Shown here: one piece after another, positions 33,400-45,649 of the stretch | How the letters are laid out: the number at the start of each line of letters is the position of its first letter | How positions within the stretch are numbered: position 1 is the first letter of the stretch | NCBI GenBank assembly: GCA_001931875.2 | Contig: MSJH02000837.1 | Coordinates: 343,627 to 407,626, forward strand | DNA from: Byssochlamys sp. IMV 00236 | Lineage: Eukaryota > Ascomycota > Eurotiomycetes > Eurotiales > Thermoascaceae | Length of the DNA: 64,000 bases | Direction: 5' to 3' | Notes under the pieces: model-generated | The model's input: only the letters and a program-made list of their open reading frames with translations | Told to the model about the DNA's origin: nothing | The model's database searches: none | Translations under genes and position numbers: made by a program

Positions 33400-34800
33400 A
33401 GCTTAGCCTCCTAGAAGTAAGAAGAACTCAGGTTTTTTTAACTAGATTTAAAGGACTATAAATATATAAGAATAGGGCTAATAGTAACTATTAATAGCCA
33501 GATATTTTATAGAGATATTTATTTATTTATTAAATATATCTAGGACCTTATCTTAATTAAGAGTAATAAATTAGTCCAGCTATAGCTTTATATATCCCTT
33601 AAGAGATAAATATTATAATAATATATAGTAAAGCTTTCTAAATTTAAACGGGATAATTTATAAGTATATTTTATTAAGGAAGCTTAGATTCTACTATTAT
33701 TAAAGCAATTTAAAATTAATATAGGTACTACAGTATATAAGTTAGAAAAAATATTATACTTTATAGCTAATATATAGAATAGAGTTATACTACAGAACTT
33801 TATGCAGATAATTATCTAGCTATATAAGGTAATAGGACCTAGTATAACTTATATATAGCTCTATTTAGTATAAATAAAGTTCTCCCTATATATATAAAAA
33901 GACCTTATCTATTCTAATAAAAATATATTATTAATATAGTTTATAGAATTAGTAAATAAAGCCTATATAATATAGTAGAACTAGGCTAATTTAAAGAATA
34001 ATTAGCAGTTAGAATAATATAATTAGTACAGCAACTATAGATATAGTAACTAAGGCTATATATAAGCGCTGCTATATTAAGCATATCGCTATAATAATCT
34101 AGGATAGTTTAACCTAGGGCTATAGCTATAATAATAATTCTTAGATATAAGACCCGCAGCTAATATTCCTTAAGATTAGATAAGATAATTTATTAATAAA
34201 GAAAGTAGAAAAGGCAGATTCTTTATATCTTTTAAATTGCCATTTATATAAAACTATAACTAGCTAAATTAAGATATCGCTATTTAATAAGTATTCTTAT
34301 AAAACTATAATAGGGCCTAATAGTTATTTACGCTAAATTAAGACTAATTAAACTAAGGCAATACTATTCCCTAATAAATATATAATATATATATTAATAA
34401 TAAGTTAGGAGCAGGAGATTTATCCTCTATATTATAATATTTAATAAATATTAATAGCAGTTAAACCAGTTCTTTTATAGATAGGTTTTATTAAAGCATA
34501 TATTATATAGAATATAAAGACACTAGATTTAATAATAGGCTAGATAAAGACATTAAATATATAGAGGATATAATAGACTATATAGGAGATAACAGCTATA
34601 ACTAGTTTATATACTATATTTAGCTAGAAGCCCCTGTCCAAGAATATTATATATGCTTATATAAGTTTAAATTAAACAATAAACTATATTAATACCTTTA
34701 AAATATATAATTTAAATATAGTAAAGGAATAGTAATACTACAGATACCTACAATAACTAGAAATAAGATACCTTAGATAATATACTCTATAGCCCTAATA
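33400..34800 (+). pseudogene. Element B gag region
   Basis: First long decayed plus-strand frame of B, before the protease. It reads for example YLLNIFRTLS and LVQLQLYISLRDKYYNNI-like blocks (about 33530-33620), then Gln/Ile/Tyr-rich helical text to about 34800. No zinc knuckle was found. Assigned as gag by position between LTR and protease. The stretch 32161-33400 contains further broken plus-strand text with no recognised motif. Confidence 0.5.
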
Positions 34801-35099
34801 TAGCTATAAATAGGCACTAGATACTTCTTTAAAGAATAGTATTATGCTAAGGCTTTAGTATATATAGCGGACTCTTAAGAATATATTATTATCTGCTTAA
34901 ATAGCAGTTACTCTATAATAATTATTAATAGATAGTTTCTATAATAATAAGCCCTATACTTACTAATATAGGATATATTAAAAGTTATAATTAGGGGTAT
35001 TAATAATATAGCTATATTATTTACTTAGTTTATTTAACTTTTAATTAACCTGCCTGCTACTCTTAATAGCTAAGAAATTAAGGCTAGATTAAAAATAGA

Positions 35100-37480
35100 A
35101 GCATATTTAGTTAATAGGCTAAGAATAAATATCTTTATAAGCAATAACATTCTCGCACTATATAGGTTTATACTTAATTTAGGCACTAATATAGTAATTA
35201 TTAATACTTACTAAAGAGTAATAATACTAATAAAAATTATAATAAAGCTAGAATATTATATGCCCTAATCTATCTATTTAGCTTAGAGAGTAGTAATACT
35301 ATTAAGATCTAGTATGCGGCTGCTAGTTAAAGTAAAAAATAACTTAGTTAATAATAGAGACTACTTCTTTAACTTATATTATAATTATATCGCGCTATTT
35401 ACTTATATAGTTAATATAAAGATAATATTTATTTAAGCATTTAACTTCTTAAAGCAGCTATAAGCAATCTTATAAAAAATATAATTAGGTATATTTAATA
35501 AATTAGATAGAATAAATACTCTTATAATTAACTCTATAATAGCGCCTTTAGCAGAGGCTCTATAGAAAGGATATAGTAGACTAACCCTAGAAATAATATA
35601 TAAGCTAAGCCTAGAGTAAGTTATAGCGAAAGGTATTACTATCTATAAAAATAAAGATACTACTAATTAGCTATAGCGCATTATTAAATTATATAATATA
35701 TAAGATAACTATAGCTTTATTAATATACTAAAAGATTAATAAATATAAATACTATTAAAGGAAGGTTAGAAAGCCCGGCTCTTATATTAATTTAAGGTTT
35801 ACCTATTAAGACTAATAGACTAAAAGGTTATAAATAATATGTTTAATAAACTTTATAACCTAGGTTATATAAAATAGGCTGATAGCTATATACTTACTAA
35901 ATACTTAGTCTTTATTATCTAGAAAATAGTAGAAAAGAATAGCTAATAGATATAAAAAGGGCATATTATAGTAGATATTTGCGCACTAAACTAGGAGATA
36001 GAACTTAATATTTACTCTATTCTATTATAAGATAAAATCTTAGTAATAATAGTAGGGAAGCTATTTATCTCTATTTATAACACGATCTCCTTTTTTTACT
36101 AATAGAGAGTATTCTTACCCTATTAATCGCGACTAACAGTAGTTAGCTATTAGGGCTAAGAGGTTTTTAATATAATTATAATAGGATTTTATAATATGCT
36201 TACCTATATTTAATAAATTATAGACTACTACTTATAGAAGTTCTAGAAGTTTATTTATATCTATATAGATAACCTAGTTATAGTATTAAAGATACTAAAC
36301 AATTATAAATAATATCTATATATACTATTCTCTATAATATAAGAGCTTAATATTACCCTAAATCTTAAGAAGTCTTTTATTAAGTTTCCCTTAGTAACGC
36401 TATTAGATTGTTAGGTTAATACCTTTAGTATAGCTAATTTAAAGGAGAAAATAAAGGCTGTAATAAACCTACCTTTCCCTACTATCTTAAAAGATTTTAA
36501 GCATTTCCTTACCCTTACAAGATAGTTCTACTAGTATATCCTAGGGTATATAATTATTATAGGTCCTTTATAAGACTATAAGATATTATTATTACGCCCT
36601 AATCTTACTAAAAATAAACTATACTAGAAGTTTATAACTAATATTTAAATAAACCTTCTAATTAAATAAGAGCTATAGTTATTTTAAGAAATTAAATAAT
36701 ATTTCTGGGACTTATCCTTTCTAGCCCACTTCTTGCTAGATAAACTACTCTATATTAACCTTAATATAGCAGGCGGCTCTAGGGCAGATATATTAAGATA
36801 TAATCTTAGCATAATAGTATACCACCTATGCGATAAGATATTAGCAGATAAGTATTATCTTTTAGCAGCTAGCCTGCTAGCTAAAATAATATTAAGCAAG
36901 TTAAAGATATAGCTAATTCTATTCCTATTAAAATAGTTAAACTCGGCAGAAATAAGATATTAGCTAATAGAACTAGAGGTTATATACTTAGTATAGATAC
37001 TTAGGAAGATACGCTACCTTATTAAAGTATTAAAGTTAACTATTATAATATTTATAGATTATAGTATTATCTTAGTAATAGCTAAGTAAATTATATTAAA
37101 ATCTAGTTTAGTAAAGCGGACTAATTTATACCTAATCCTTATAGCGCAATATATCTAATAATTTAACTTAAACCTTATCTATAAGCCTAGTAAAACTAAT
37201 ATAATGCTAGATATATTATCGCATTTACTATTAGCTATAATAAAGCTATATACCCCCCTATTAAAGAATATTAAAGATATAGATATTTTTATTACTAATA
37301 TTAATAATAAGACAGATATTTATTATATCTCCTTAGTTAAGATAAGCCCTAAGTTTAAGGAAAAATTAGTAAGAGGCTACTAAACAGACTCTAAATAAAA
37401 TTAAATATTAAATAACTTATAGAATAAGTTAGAGGTAATACTGCTATATAAAATAGAAGATAGTCTTTTATACTTAATTA
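35100..37480 (+). pseudogene. Element B protease, RT and RNase H
   Basis: Protease: LNLGTNIVIINTY (about 35169-35210), against DSGA/T-N in retropepsins. RT begins with KPGSYINLRFTY (near 35775). The palm has GRIVVDIRALN-type text (read KGHIIVDICALN, about 35955-35990) and the catalytic block YIDNLVIV (36261-36284), where YIDD lost its second Asp. RNase H: NSAEIRYQLIELEVIYLVQI (near 36943-37002), then IILKSS and YKPSKTNIMLDILSHLL (about 37180-37230), the 'y.pG..n..aDaLSR' end. Catalytic change and stops make it inactive. Confidence 0.85.
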
Positions 37481-38590
37481 ATAGGCATAATAGATATTAA
37501 TATCTATATATTCTATAATTAGTAGTCCCAGAGATACTACGGCTCGCCTATAACTAAGTTAACTATCCTAGAGTTAATAAGATGCTAAATAAACTAAATA
37601 GCTTAGCTATTTATAAGGTGTCTAAGCTAATATAAGAATATATTGCTTACTACCCTAAATATATAATAAATTAAATATAGTAATATCGGCTCTTTAAGTC
37701 TATATAGCCTATTATAATACTATTAATTCTATTTAATATACTAACTATTAATTTTATTATAGGCCTGCTTAAGATAAGAAATAGCCTTAATTAAGCTATA
37801 TTAGTAATATATAAGTTTACTAAGAGAATAATATTTATTCTAAGAAAAGCTACTTAGATTGCAGCTAATTAGGCAGTAACCCTGCTTAATTATCTATATA
37901 TTGGGGACTAAGGTTTGCTATAGAAAATTATCTCTAATAAAGATTTTAAATTTCTCTCTAACTTATAGAAGGAACTTTTTAAATGCCTAAATATCTAGCT
38001 ATTATTTTTAATAGCATTCTACCTATAAATAAATAGGTAATTAGAGTGCATAAACTAGTAAGCAAAGATAGCTCTTAAATACTTTCTCAATATACTAAAT
38101 ACTCTAATAGACTAGCCCTTAGTACTACTACAGCTTTAAAAGGCCTTTAATAGTAGTAAAAGCGCATCTATAAGATATACGCCGCATCAGCTGGCATATA
38201 ATATTAAGTTACCTATATTTATAGACCTTATACATAATATAGAACTAGAATAGAGCTTTATATATAGGATTAATATAAGAGAAGCTATAAAGATAGCGGC
38301 TATATTAGCTAAATAATATTATAACCGGCAATACCTTTATATTACCTTTGCGCCTAGCGACTAAATCTATCTATATCTTTATAAAGGCTACTTAATACTA
38401 GCAATAGAGATACTAAGAAGAAAGCTTTTATAACAATATATCGGACCTTTTAAAATAATTTAATATATAAGAAAACTAGTATATAAGCTAGAGCTATTAT
38501 TATATTAAAGAGTATATAATATATTCTTAGTAGTATACTTAGAGCTGGCCCTATTAAGAAACAACTCTTTTAATAGATAGCTATAACTGC
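37480..38590 (+). pseudogene. Element B integrase
   Basis: Ty3/gypsy integrase with a zinc-binding block LAYNQVNYPRVNKMLNKL (37540-37595; the second His of H-x(n)-H is Tyr) and YIAYYPKY (Cys pair now Tyr). Core: ILFNILTINFIIGLLKIRNS (about 37725-37785) with the first catalytic Asp now Asn, then KIISNKDFKFLSNLQKELF (about 37925-37982) with the second Asp now Asn. Next come IAFYLQIN-type text and FNSSKSASIRYTPHQLAYNI (38145-38205). The C-terminal barrel is GPFKIIQYIRKLVYKLELL (38435-38500). All three metal-binding regions show RIP-type changes. Confidence 0.87.
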
Positions 38591-38920
38591 CGCTAATATT
38601 ATATATAGAGGAAAATAGTACTAGGATCTATAAAATTAAGAAGCTTATAGATAAGCGCGTCTGCTAATATTATTAATATATTATTATAGAATATCTAGTC
38701 TAATAAAAGGGCTAAGGGCTAAAATATAATATATAGTATAATATTAATAATCTCAGAGACACGCTAGAGCTAATAAAAGAATATAAAGATAAAGTTACTA
38801 GTAGTTCTGCATATTTACTACTAGAGGAGAAATTATTAGCTTACTTAGCTAATACTAGTAATACTTCACCTACTTTACCTTTATATTATACTTATAGCTA
38901 ACTCTAGTAGAGTATTAGCT
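38590..38920 (+). pseudogene. Element B chromodomain
   Basis: Directly after integrase the frame reads YIEENSTRIYKIKKLIDKRV (about 38600-38660), then YYQYIIIEYLVQQKG (38669-38712), matching the chromodomain signature 'ekIl..R.......eYlVkWkGy'. Then follow KYNIQYNINNLRDTLELIKE (38720-38790). Chromodomains on integrase guide gypsy 'chromoviruses' to methylated-histone heterochromatin, which suits this location. Confidence 0.78.
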
Positions 38921-38989
38921 TAATCTCCCTTATTTAATATAAACTACTACTTATCTTATATTATTATTAAATATTAATATATTAATAAG

Positions 38990-39960
38990 TATCTTTATGC
39001 CTAATAATAAGGATAGAGGCTATATTATAATTATATAACTAAATATATAGCTAGTAGAATAACCTACCCTATAAGAGAGACTAAGACTTTACTATAATAT
39101 TTAAATAAGAAAAATACTATAAGATTATAAGGCTAGATAGAAAGAGTAATTCCTAGACTTAATAAAATACTTAATATTAATATATTTAATACGCGCTGCA
39201 ATAGCAATATTAATATAGTTAGATAATATTCTATAATTCTATTAGTAGATTAAAGCGCATTATTAATATATCTTTAAGGAAAAATATTACTATATTACTA
39301 TAGTAGGAGAACCTAATATTAATAAAAATCTTATAAATAAAAATTTAGATTTAAGCCTCAGCAATAGCCCTAATATATACTTGGCTTAACTAATAATTTA
39401 CTATAGGCTATAGCCCCTAATTATTAATTTAATATTAGAGGGTAATGCTAATAACTTAATATTAGAGGATAATATTAATAATACTATAAATAATATAAGC
39501 TCTAATAAAGAGGAAGAATAAATAGAGAAATAATATATATAGAGATATTTAGATAATAAATAAGGGTAGCCTAGTATAAATAGCAGAGATTAGTTTAAGA
39601 ACTTATAATCTTAGAGGTAAGATAATCTAGCTATTACAGGGGTAATATAAGATCGCTAAGGCAATATAGTCTATATAGGCAGATATTAGGCGTTTTTATA
39701 ACTAGAGTTATACTTTATCTTTATAGCTACTATGTTTATTTAGGAACTAAGCCCTAAATACTTAATTCTCTTAAACTTAAAGAATCTGCTTATAGCTGTA
39801 ATAGGAGTCCTAATAAATATAATAAGGGAAAGATTCTTAAAAAATAGACAATAGCTTCGCCGGAGAAGGCTATTAGTTTTATTATATATAGTAGTTCTGC
39901 TAGGCTTACTGCAATAATAGGAAAATTAACCCTATTATTTAATAGATAAAAATTATTAAC
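38990..39960 (+). pseudogene. Element B extra frame downstream of the chromodomain
   Basis: A plus-strand frame of about 320 codons, readable with RIP stops, between the chromodomain and the 3' LTR. It contains YYYITIVGEPNINKNL (near 39282), an acidic Asn/Leu/Ser-rich middle (ILEGNANNLILEDN near 39434-39475), FLQLELYFIFIATMF-type hydrophobic text (near 39695-39735) and NRQQLRRRRLLVLLYIVVLL (near 39843-39902), a basic run followed by a possible membrane-spanning segment. Not recognised; could be a host-derived or accessory gene of B. Confidence 0.5.
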
Positions 39961-40318
39961 TAGTAAAATATAATAATATTATCTTCTTCCCTTAATACTA
40001 TATATATAATAGCTTTATTAACCTTGCCAGATAGCTTTATTAAGGCTTCCTTAAAGGCTACTAGGCCTAGCTAGATATCTACTAATATAAATATTAGTAG
40101 TAAAAATAGTAATAGAAGGAATAAGAATAGCTAGTTTTTTAGTAGAATAAATTTATAACTAGCACTATATAGCCCGCTGGGACTATAGAGGATAATATTA
40201 AAGAGCTTTTAAGTGCTAAGGTCTTTCTAGATAAGGAATAGAATAGCTATAGCTAATAAATTATATCTAATTATATTATAGCGCGGACGCTGTTTCTTTT
40301 ATTTAAGAGAGGGCATCC
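39961..40318 (+). other. 3' untranslated region and polypurine end of B
   Basis: No coding frame seen. The purine run AAGAGAGGGCATCCTA ends next to the 3' LTR and is the likely polypurine tract, though two C and two T interrupt its end. Confidence 0.5.
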
Positions 40319-40461
40319 TATTATAGATATAGCTCTACTATAGCTACGGCAGTATTAAACTGCCTATTAGACTGCTTTAGCAGTACTTAGCAAGTAATAT
40401 CCCCTTAGTAGAGCAATTAACCTTCTTACCTCCTATATCTCCACGGCTTCGCCTAGTTATA
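40319..40461 (+). repeat. 3' LTR of element B
   Basis: 143 bp, begins TATTATAGATATAG (RIP form of TGTTACAG), ends CCTAGTTATA; pairs with 32018-32160. Confidence 0.93.
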
Positions 40462-40466
40462 CTAAA
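40462..40466. repeat. Target site duplication of B, right copy (CTAAA)
   Basis: Exact repeat of 32013-32017; the A2 LTR resumes immediately after. Confidence 0.85.
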
Positions 40467-40546
40467 ACTAAATATCTTTCTCTTTCTTCTTAATACTTAC
40501 TCGCTTAAAGACTTTATACTAAGTCTTAATATATTTTCCCATAATA
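40467..40546 (+). repeat. 5' LTR of A2, second part
   Basis: Resumes with ACTAAATATCTTTCTC and ends TTTTCCCATAATA. The A-type primer-binding region AATTAGAGCTAAATATAGGG follows at once. Confidence 0.88.
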
Positions 40547-40569
40547 AATTAGAGCTAAATATAGGGAGT

Positions 40570-42500
40570 ATTAAAATATTAAGCAGAAATAAGGAAGAAA
40601 AGAGAATTAAAAGCTAAGGTTAAAGCTAAAGCTAAAAAAAGAGATAAAAAATAGTAAAAAGATAAATAAAATAGCTAAAGAAAATTACTACTATAAATAA
40701 AAAGAGATAAATATATTTCTTAAATTAGTAGAGATAGTAAATATAATATAAGGCAAAAACATATATTAGCAATAAGAGAAAGAAAGAACTATTAAATATA
40801 AGGAAAAGCTTAATAGATATAAAAGAGAAATAGAAATTTAAAAAGAATAAGAAATTATTAAATAAGAACTATTTATTAAAAAGTAGAAGAATTTCTTACT
40901 ATTATCTTTATTACTATTCCTTTAAAAAAATATAAAAAAAAGCACTAATCTTTTTAGCGTCAGTTAAAATAGAAGAACTCTTAGCTCCTTAATATTATTA
41001 AGTCTAGAGGTATAAATAGCTTAAGTATCTAAAAATATAAGACTACTAATAATATAGCTAATCTAAATTATATTAGCTTTATAGATACTAATACTTAAAA
41101 ATCCTAGAGTATTATATTTTAAAGGAGATAATATTACTTATTATCTAAGGCTTTTTAAGAGGCTATATAAGGCGAATTAATTCTTAGAAGAAGAAAAAAC
41201 TAAATAGTTTATAGACTATTATAGCCTATTAATATTATTATAGATAAATATTTAATCTAAATATAAAGAAAAGAACTACTTAAAACTAGCAAAAGCAACT
41301 AAATAAAAATATACTTATTATAATAAATATTAAAGGAAATATAATATTTAATAGCTAGAAAGATTTAAAAATATAAAATATAATAACTCTAAGGACTTAA
41401 AAAAGTATAACTAAGAATATTAAGCTATATTAAAAGTATTAGTAACTTTAAATAAGTTAAGCTAATACTTGCAAGGAGTTTAATATCTTTAAAAATTTCT
41501 AAAGGAGCTTAAGCAGCAAATAATTTAGGAGTTAAATATAGATTACTATACTTTATTTATTATTAAATATATTAATTTTTATAAGAAGATAATAGATAAG
41601 ATAAGAATAATTAAAACCCTTTACTATTTTAATAGCAGTAAACTAGAGAAAGATTAAGATATAGTAACTTTAATAAAGGAAAAGATAACTAAAGAAGATA
41701 ATATATAACTTCTTATTAAACTTAATAGAACTTATCTAAATAAGAATAAGAGTAAGATTAAATAATAAAGTATTAAAATAAAATTAACAGAGTAATTATA
41801 AATTAATTAGTTAATAAAAGAGTTTAAAAAGTTAAAACTATATAGTATATAGTATATAGGGAGGCCTAATAGTAATATACCTAATACTAGCATAAATATA
41901 TAAGCTAGGGCGCCTTTAGGATTTAACCTAACTAGAGAATTTAAAATATCTCTAAACTTATATAACTTCTATTAGGCTCCTAATTATATTTAATCTTACT
42001 ACCTAGATTTAAAAAACCTCCTAAATTAAAAGCTTATTTATTAAGGAAAAGATTATAAACTTTACTTTAGGCTAGAAGGATAAAATAGAGAAGTTATTTA
42101 TCTTATATAAGGGAATATATTATAAAAAGAGATTATTAAATAGAGATTAAAGAAAGAATAAAAGAATATTAGCTTAATTAGGTATAATATCTAGTCGATT
42201 ATACTAGGACAGCCTAAGAATAACTTAAGCTCTAAGAAAGAAACTAGGGATATTATAAAAAATTACTATTCTATTAATATAATAGGATTAGATAAGCCCT
42301 AAGAAGTAAAAAAAAGGTAAAATAGGACTAAATAACTATATAAGGAAAAACTACAGAAAATAATTAAATAAAAATAGAGATTTTTTTTAGTTAAGATAAA
42401 CTAATTTAATAATTATTAGCCTCTAAATATAATTAAAAAAATAAAGATAGTTAAAAAGAAAATAAAAAATATGCCTAAGTAAAATAAGAATAAAAAAGTT
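40570..42500 (+). pseudogene. A2 gag region
   Basis: Collinear with the A1 gag frame and decayed independently: many stop positions differ from A1 by single transitions. The block corresponding to A1 11915-11970 reads NFY then APNYI, confirming that the fourth zinc-knuckle-like position is not Cys in this family. Function inferred from position only. Confidence 0.65.
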
Positions 42501-45316
42501 ATTAAGATAAAAGAGAAATAGAAGTTAAAGAGGTTTAAAATTATAGATAAGCTAAAAGGGACTATTAATATAATAGGGGTTATAAACTAAATATTAAATA
42601 CTAGAGTTTAAATATTAATTTAGGACCTTATTAGTCTATCTCCTAATTTATATAAGGCCTTATTTACCTTATAATTATAGTAGGTAATAATAAAGGTAAT
42701 ATTCTATAATACTAAAAGAGTACAGTTTAATACCTCTATATTAAATATAGAATATATAATAAATAATACAGATTAGTATACTTATATATTCTTATAACTT
42801 AAGCCTTTTAATAAAGATAAGATACTATATATAGCTATAACTCTAAAATTATTAATTAGAATTAATAATTATAAGAAGGTATAAAATATTATAATAAATA
42901 GTAAAGCTAAAATTAATATAATATATAGAGATATAGTAAATTACTATAAATTTATTATAAGTTAGAAATTTAGAGATAATATAATATTAGCAAATAGTAA
43001 GCAGACTTCTTTTATAAGTCTCTATAAAAAAGTACTTATATAAATAAGATCTTTCTATTATAAAATCCCTTTCTTTATAATAAATAATAAGATTAACTAT
43101 AATTATATTCTAGGATAGCCTTTTAAATATTAAATATATTTGCAGTATATTGCTTTATTAGATAAGATAATAAAGAGTATAATTTACTCTATAAACTAAA
43201 AGAATTAAGCTATTATTCGGGTATTTTTAATAGATAACCTAAAAAATAAATTAAGGGAAGAGGTATTATATAATCTATTATTCTAGATATAAGAATTATT
43301 AAACTAGAGCTAGAAAGAAATAATAGGTATTAGACTAAGAATAGAGAAAGCCTGCGGGAGCTATACTTAGTAAATAATATTAGCCTTAAAGTAAGCAAGG
43401 AAATTAAAAATAAAGGGGTAGAGATATTTAAACCTATTAAATTAAATAAAGGAGTTAGAAAATTATAGGGGTATAGACTATTTAAAAGATATAACTTTTT
43501 TACTATAAAAATAAAATATTCTATTAATATATAGTATAAGAAGAAATATAAAAAGGTTTATCTAGTAAATATATTAAATAGATTTATAGCAGCTTTAAGG
43601 GGGTTATTAAAATAAAAAAAAGTTATTAAGAAGTATTATTATAAGAACCCCTAAAGAAGTATAAAAAAAATTATAAAGGATTTACTAAATATATCTAGCT
43701 AAAGATATTAGATATTAAGAAAAGAATAAGACTAATACTAGATTGTCTAAAAAACCTTATTATAGGTAATAATTTATAGCTAAGAGAGAAAAAACTATTA
43801 ATAGAGGTATTTTTCACTTAAAAAGCAGCTCTTACCTAAATCTTTAAAAAAATTAAATAAATATACCTAGAAGTTATATCTCTAATTATTATTTAGATTA
43901 TAGATTATAAATTATAATAAGCAAAGAGCTTTCTAGTACTAAAGATACTCTATAATATAGCGCAAGGAATAATAAAAGAGAAGATAAATACAGGGATCCT
44001 TAAATACAGTTAAGGACTTTACTAAAATCTATAGTTCTTAGTAAAAAAAAAAAACAGTAAATATTAGCTAATTAATATAGCTATAGAAGTTAATTAAATA
44101 ATAATATAAAATATTAATCTGCCCCCTTTAGCTAATAAATTCTTAGAAGAGTTTAGTAAAATGCTAGTATTAATACTTATAGACTTATTCTCTAGGTATA
44201 ATTAGTTAGAATTAGCTAAGGAATTATAGGACTTAATAGCTTTCTATATATTAGAGATTAGTTTAGTTTATTAAGCTAGACTATCTTAAGGATAAATAAA
44301 TATAATATAGGAGTTTATATAAAGAGTTATAAGAGTATTAGCAGATAATATTCTTAATATCTATAATATATTTCTAGATAATGCGCTAATATAAGGACCT
44401 AAGACTAATTATAGGGGGGAAGAGATACTGCTAGAAATTAGAAGGTTTATATTTAAATATATCTAGAATATTAATAAGGTATTATATAGTCTTAAACTTA
44501 TAGGTTTAATAATTACTAGGGAGAAATTATAATTTATAGTACTAAGAATTAAAATAATAGGCTATATATATAATGCTAAGGGGAAATATCTTAAATTGGC
44601 TAAAATAATTAAGATCTTAAAGTAGCTATCTTATTAGAACTTATAGGAAGTAAGAGAATTTCTAAAGATTATAGCCTATTACTAGATATAGATTAAAAAA
44701 TATATTATTAAAGCTGAGCTAATATACTTAATACTAAGGAAGAGATAAAACTTTCTTTAAGGGTTAAAATAATAAGAAATAATAAATATTTTAAAAATAG
44801 CCCTAATAATAGTATTAGCACTTAAGCTAATTAATTATAAAAAGAAAGGTATAATTATTATTAATACTAATGCTAGTAATAATAAATAGGGGGCTTAACT
44901 TACTTAAAAAAAAAAGAGTTTAATAAGAGATACCCAGCTAGATATAAAAGTAGAGTATAAATATAAATAAAGAGATAATATAATAAAAAAAAGCTAGAAT
45001 ATAGGGCAGTATTAAAGGCGCTTTATAAATTCTAAGTATACCTATATAATATATACTTTTAACTAGAGATAGATATAAAAACTCTAATAATATAATTAAA
45101 TAGAATAGCTATAAACTTCTCTAAGTTAATAATTACTTAATAGATCGCTTAGATTTAGCTATTTAACTTTAACATTATTTATATATTAGGGAAAAAGAAC
45201 TTAATTATAGATAAGTTATCTTAAAAGCTAATAATAAAATAAGACTTAAAAGAGGCAGAAGATAATAATATAAAAGAATTCTTAAACCTATAATTTTATA
45301 CAGTCTATTATACTAG
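42500..45316 (+). pseudogene. A2 protease, RT and RNase H (first pol segment)
   Basis: Collinear with A1 12480-15272. The protease block reads NSKAKINI (near 42900) and the RT motif FLDNALI (about 44371-44390), again with the second Asp lost. RNase H has IIINTNASNNK near 44855. The frame is broken at 45316, where A3 inserted in inverse orientation, and resumes at 55551 in the RNase H-integrase linker. Confidence 0.82.
45313..45316. repeat. Target site duplication of A3, left copy (CTAG)
   Basis: CTAG repeated at 55551-55554. A1 reads straight through the same site (ATACTAGTATATAAGAG at about 15269), which confirms the junction. Confidence 0.75.
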
Positions 45317-45646
45317 TATTATAGGAAGATATATTAAGACTTAGCATAAAGTCTTTAAGCGAGTAGGTATTAAGAAGGAAAAGAAGAGTATTTAGCTTTA
45401 GAGCTTAGAGTAAAGCTAAAGAAAAAGCTTTAGTTATAAACTAATATAATAAACCAATAATAATCTAATGTTAAACTAATACTAAATAATAATAAAAAAG
45501 AAAAGCTAATTATTTCATTCTAAATAATTAAAAGGTATCTCCTTCCTATTCTCTACTGCTTTATTTATAGACTTTTTAAAGACTTTAAGTAAAAGTATAT
45601 AACCTTTTAACTAATTATATTCTTTATGCTAATCCTCTCTACTATA
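45317..45646 (-). repeat. 3' LTR of A3
   Basis: 330 bp; on the plus strand TATTATAGGAAGATATATT to CTCTCTACTATA, the reverse complement of the A-type LTR. Confidence 0.92.
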
Positions 45647-45649
45647 TAG

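Larger units (their letters stand above)
32018..40461 (+). mobile_element. Element B: Ty3/gypsy retrotransposon with short LTRs and chromodomain
   Basis: 8,444 bp plus-strand element with identical-length 143-bp LTRs (32018-32160 and 40319-40461). It is flanked by exact CTAAA duplications (32013-32017 and 40462-40466) inside the 5' LTR of A2. Internal order: gag, protease, RT, RNase H, integrase, chromodomain, then an extra frame. It shows more CpA/TpG and more G+C than A or D (left LTR still TGTTACAG), so it looks less RIP-eroded and younger, in agreement with its inner position. Still inactivated by stops. Confidence 0.92.
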
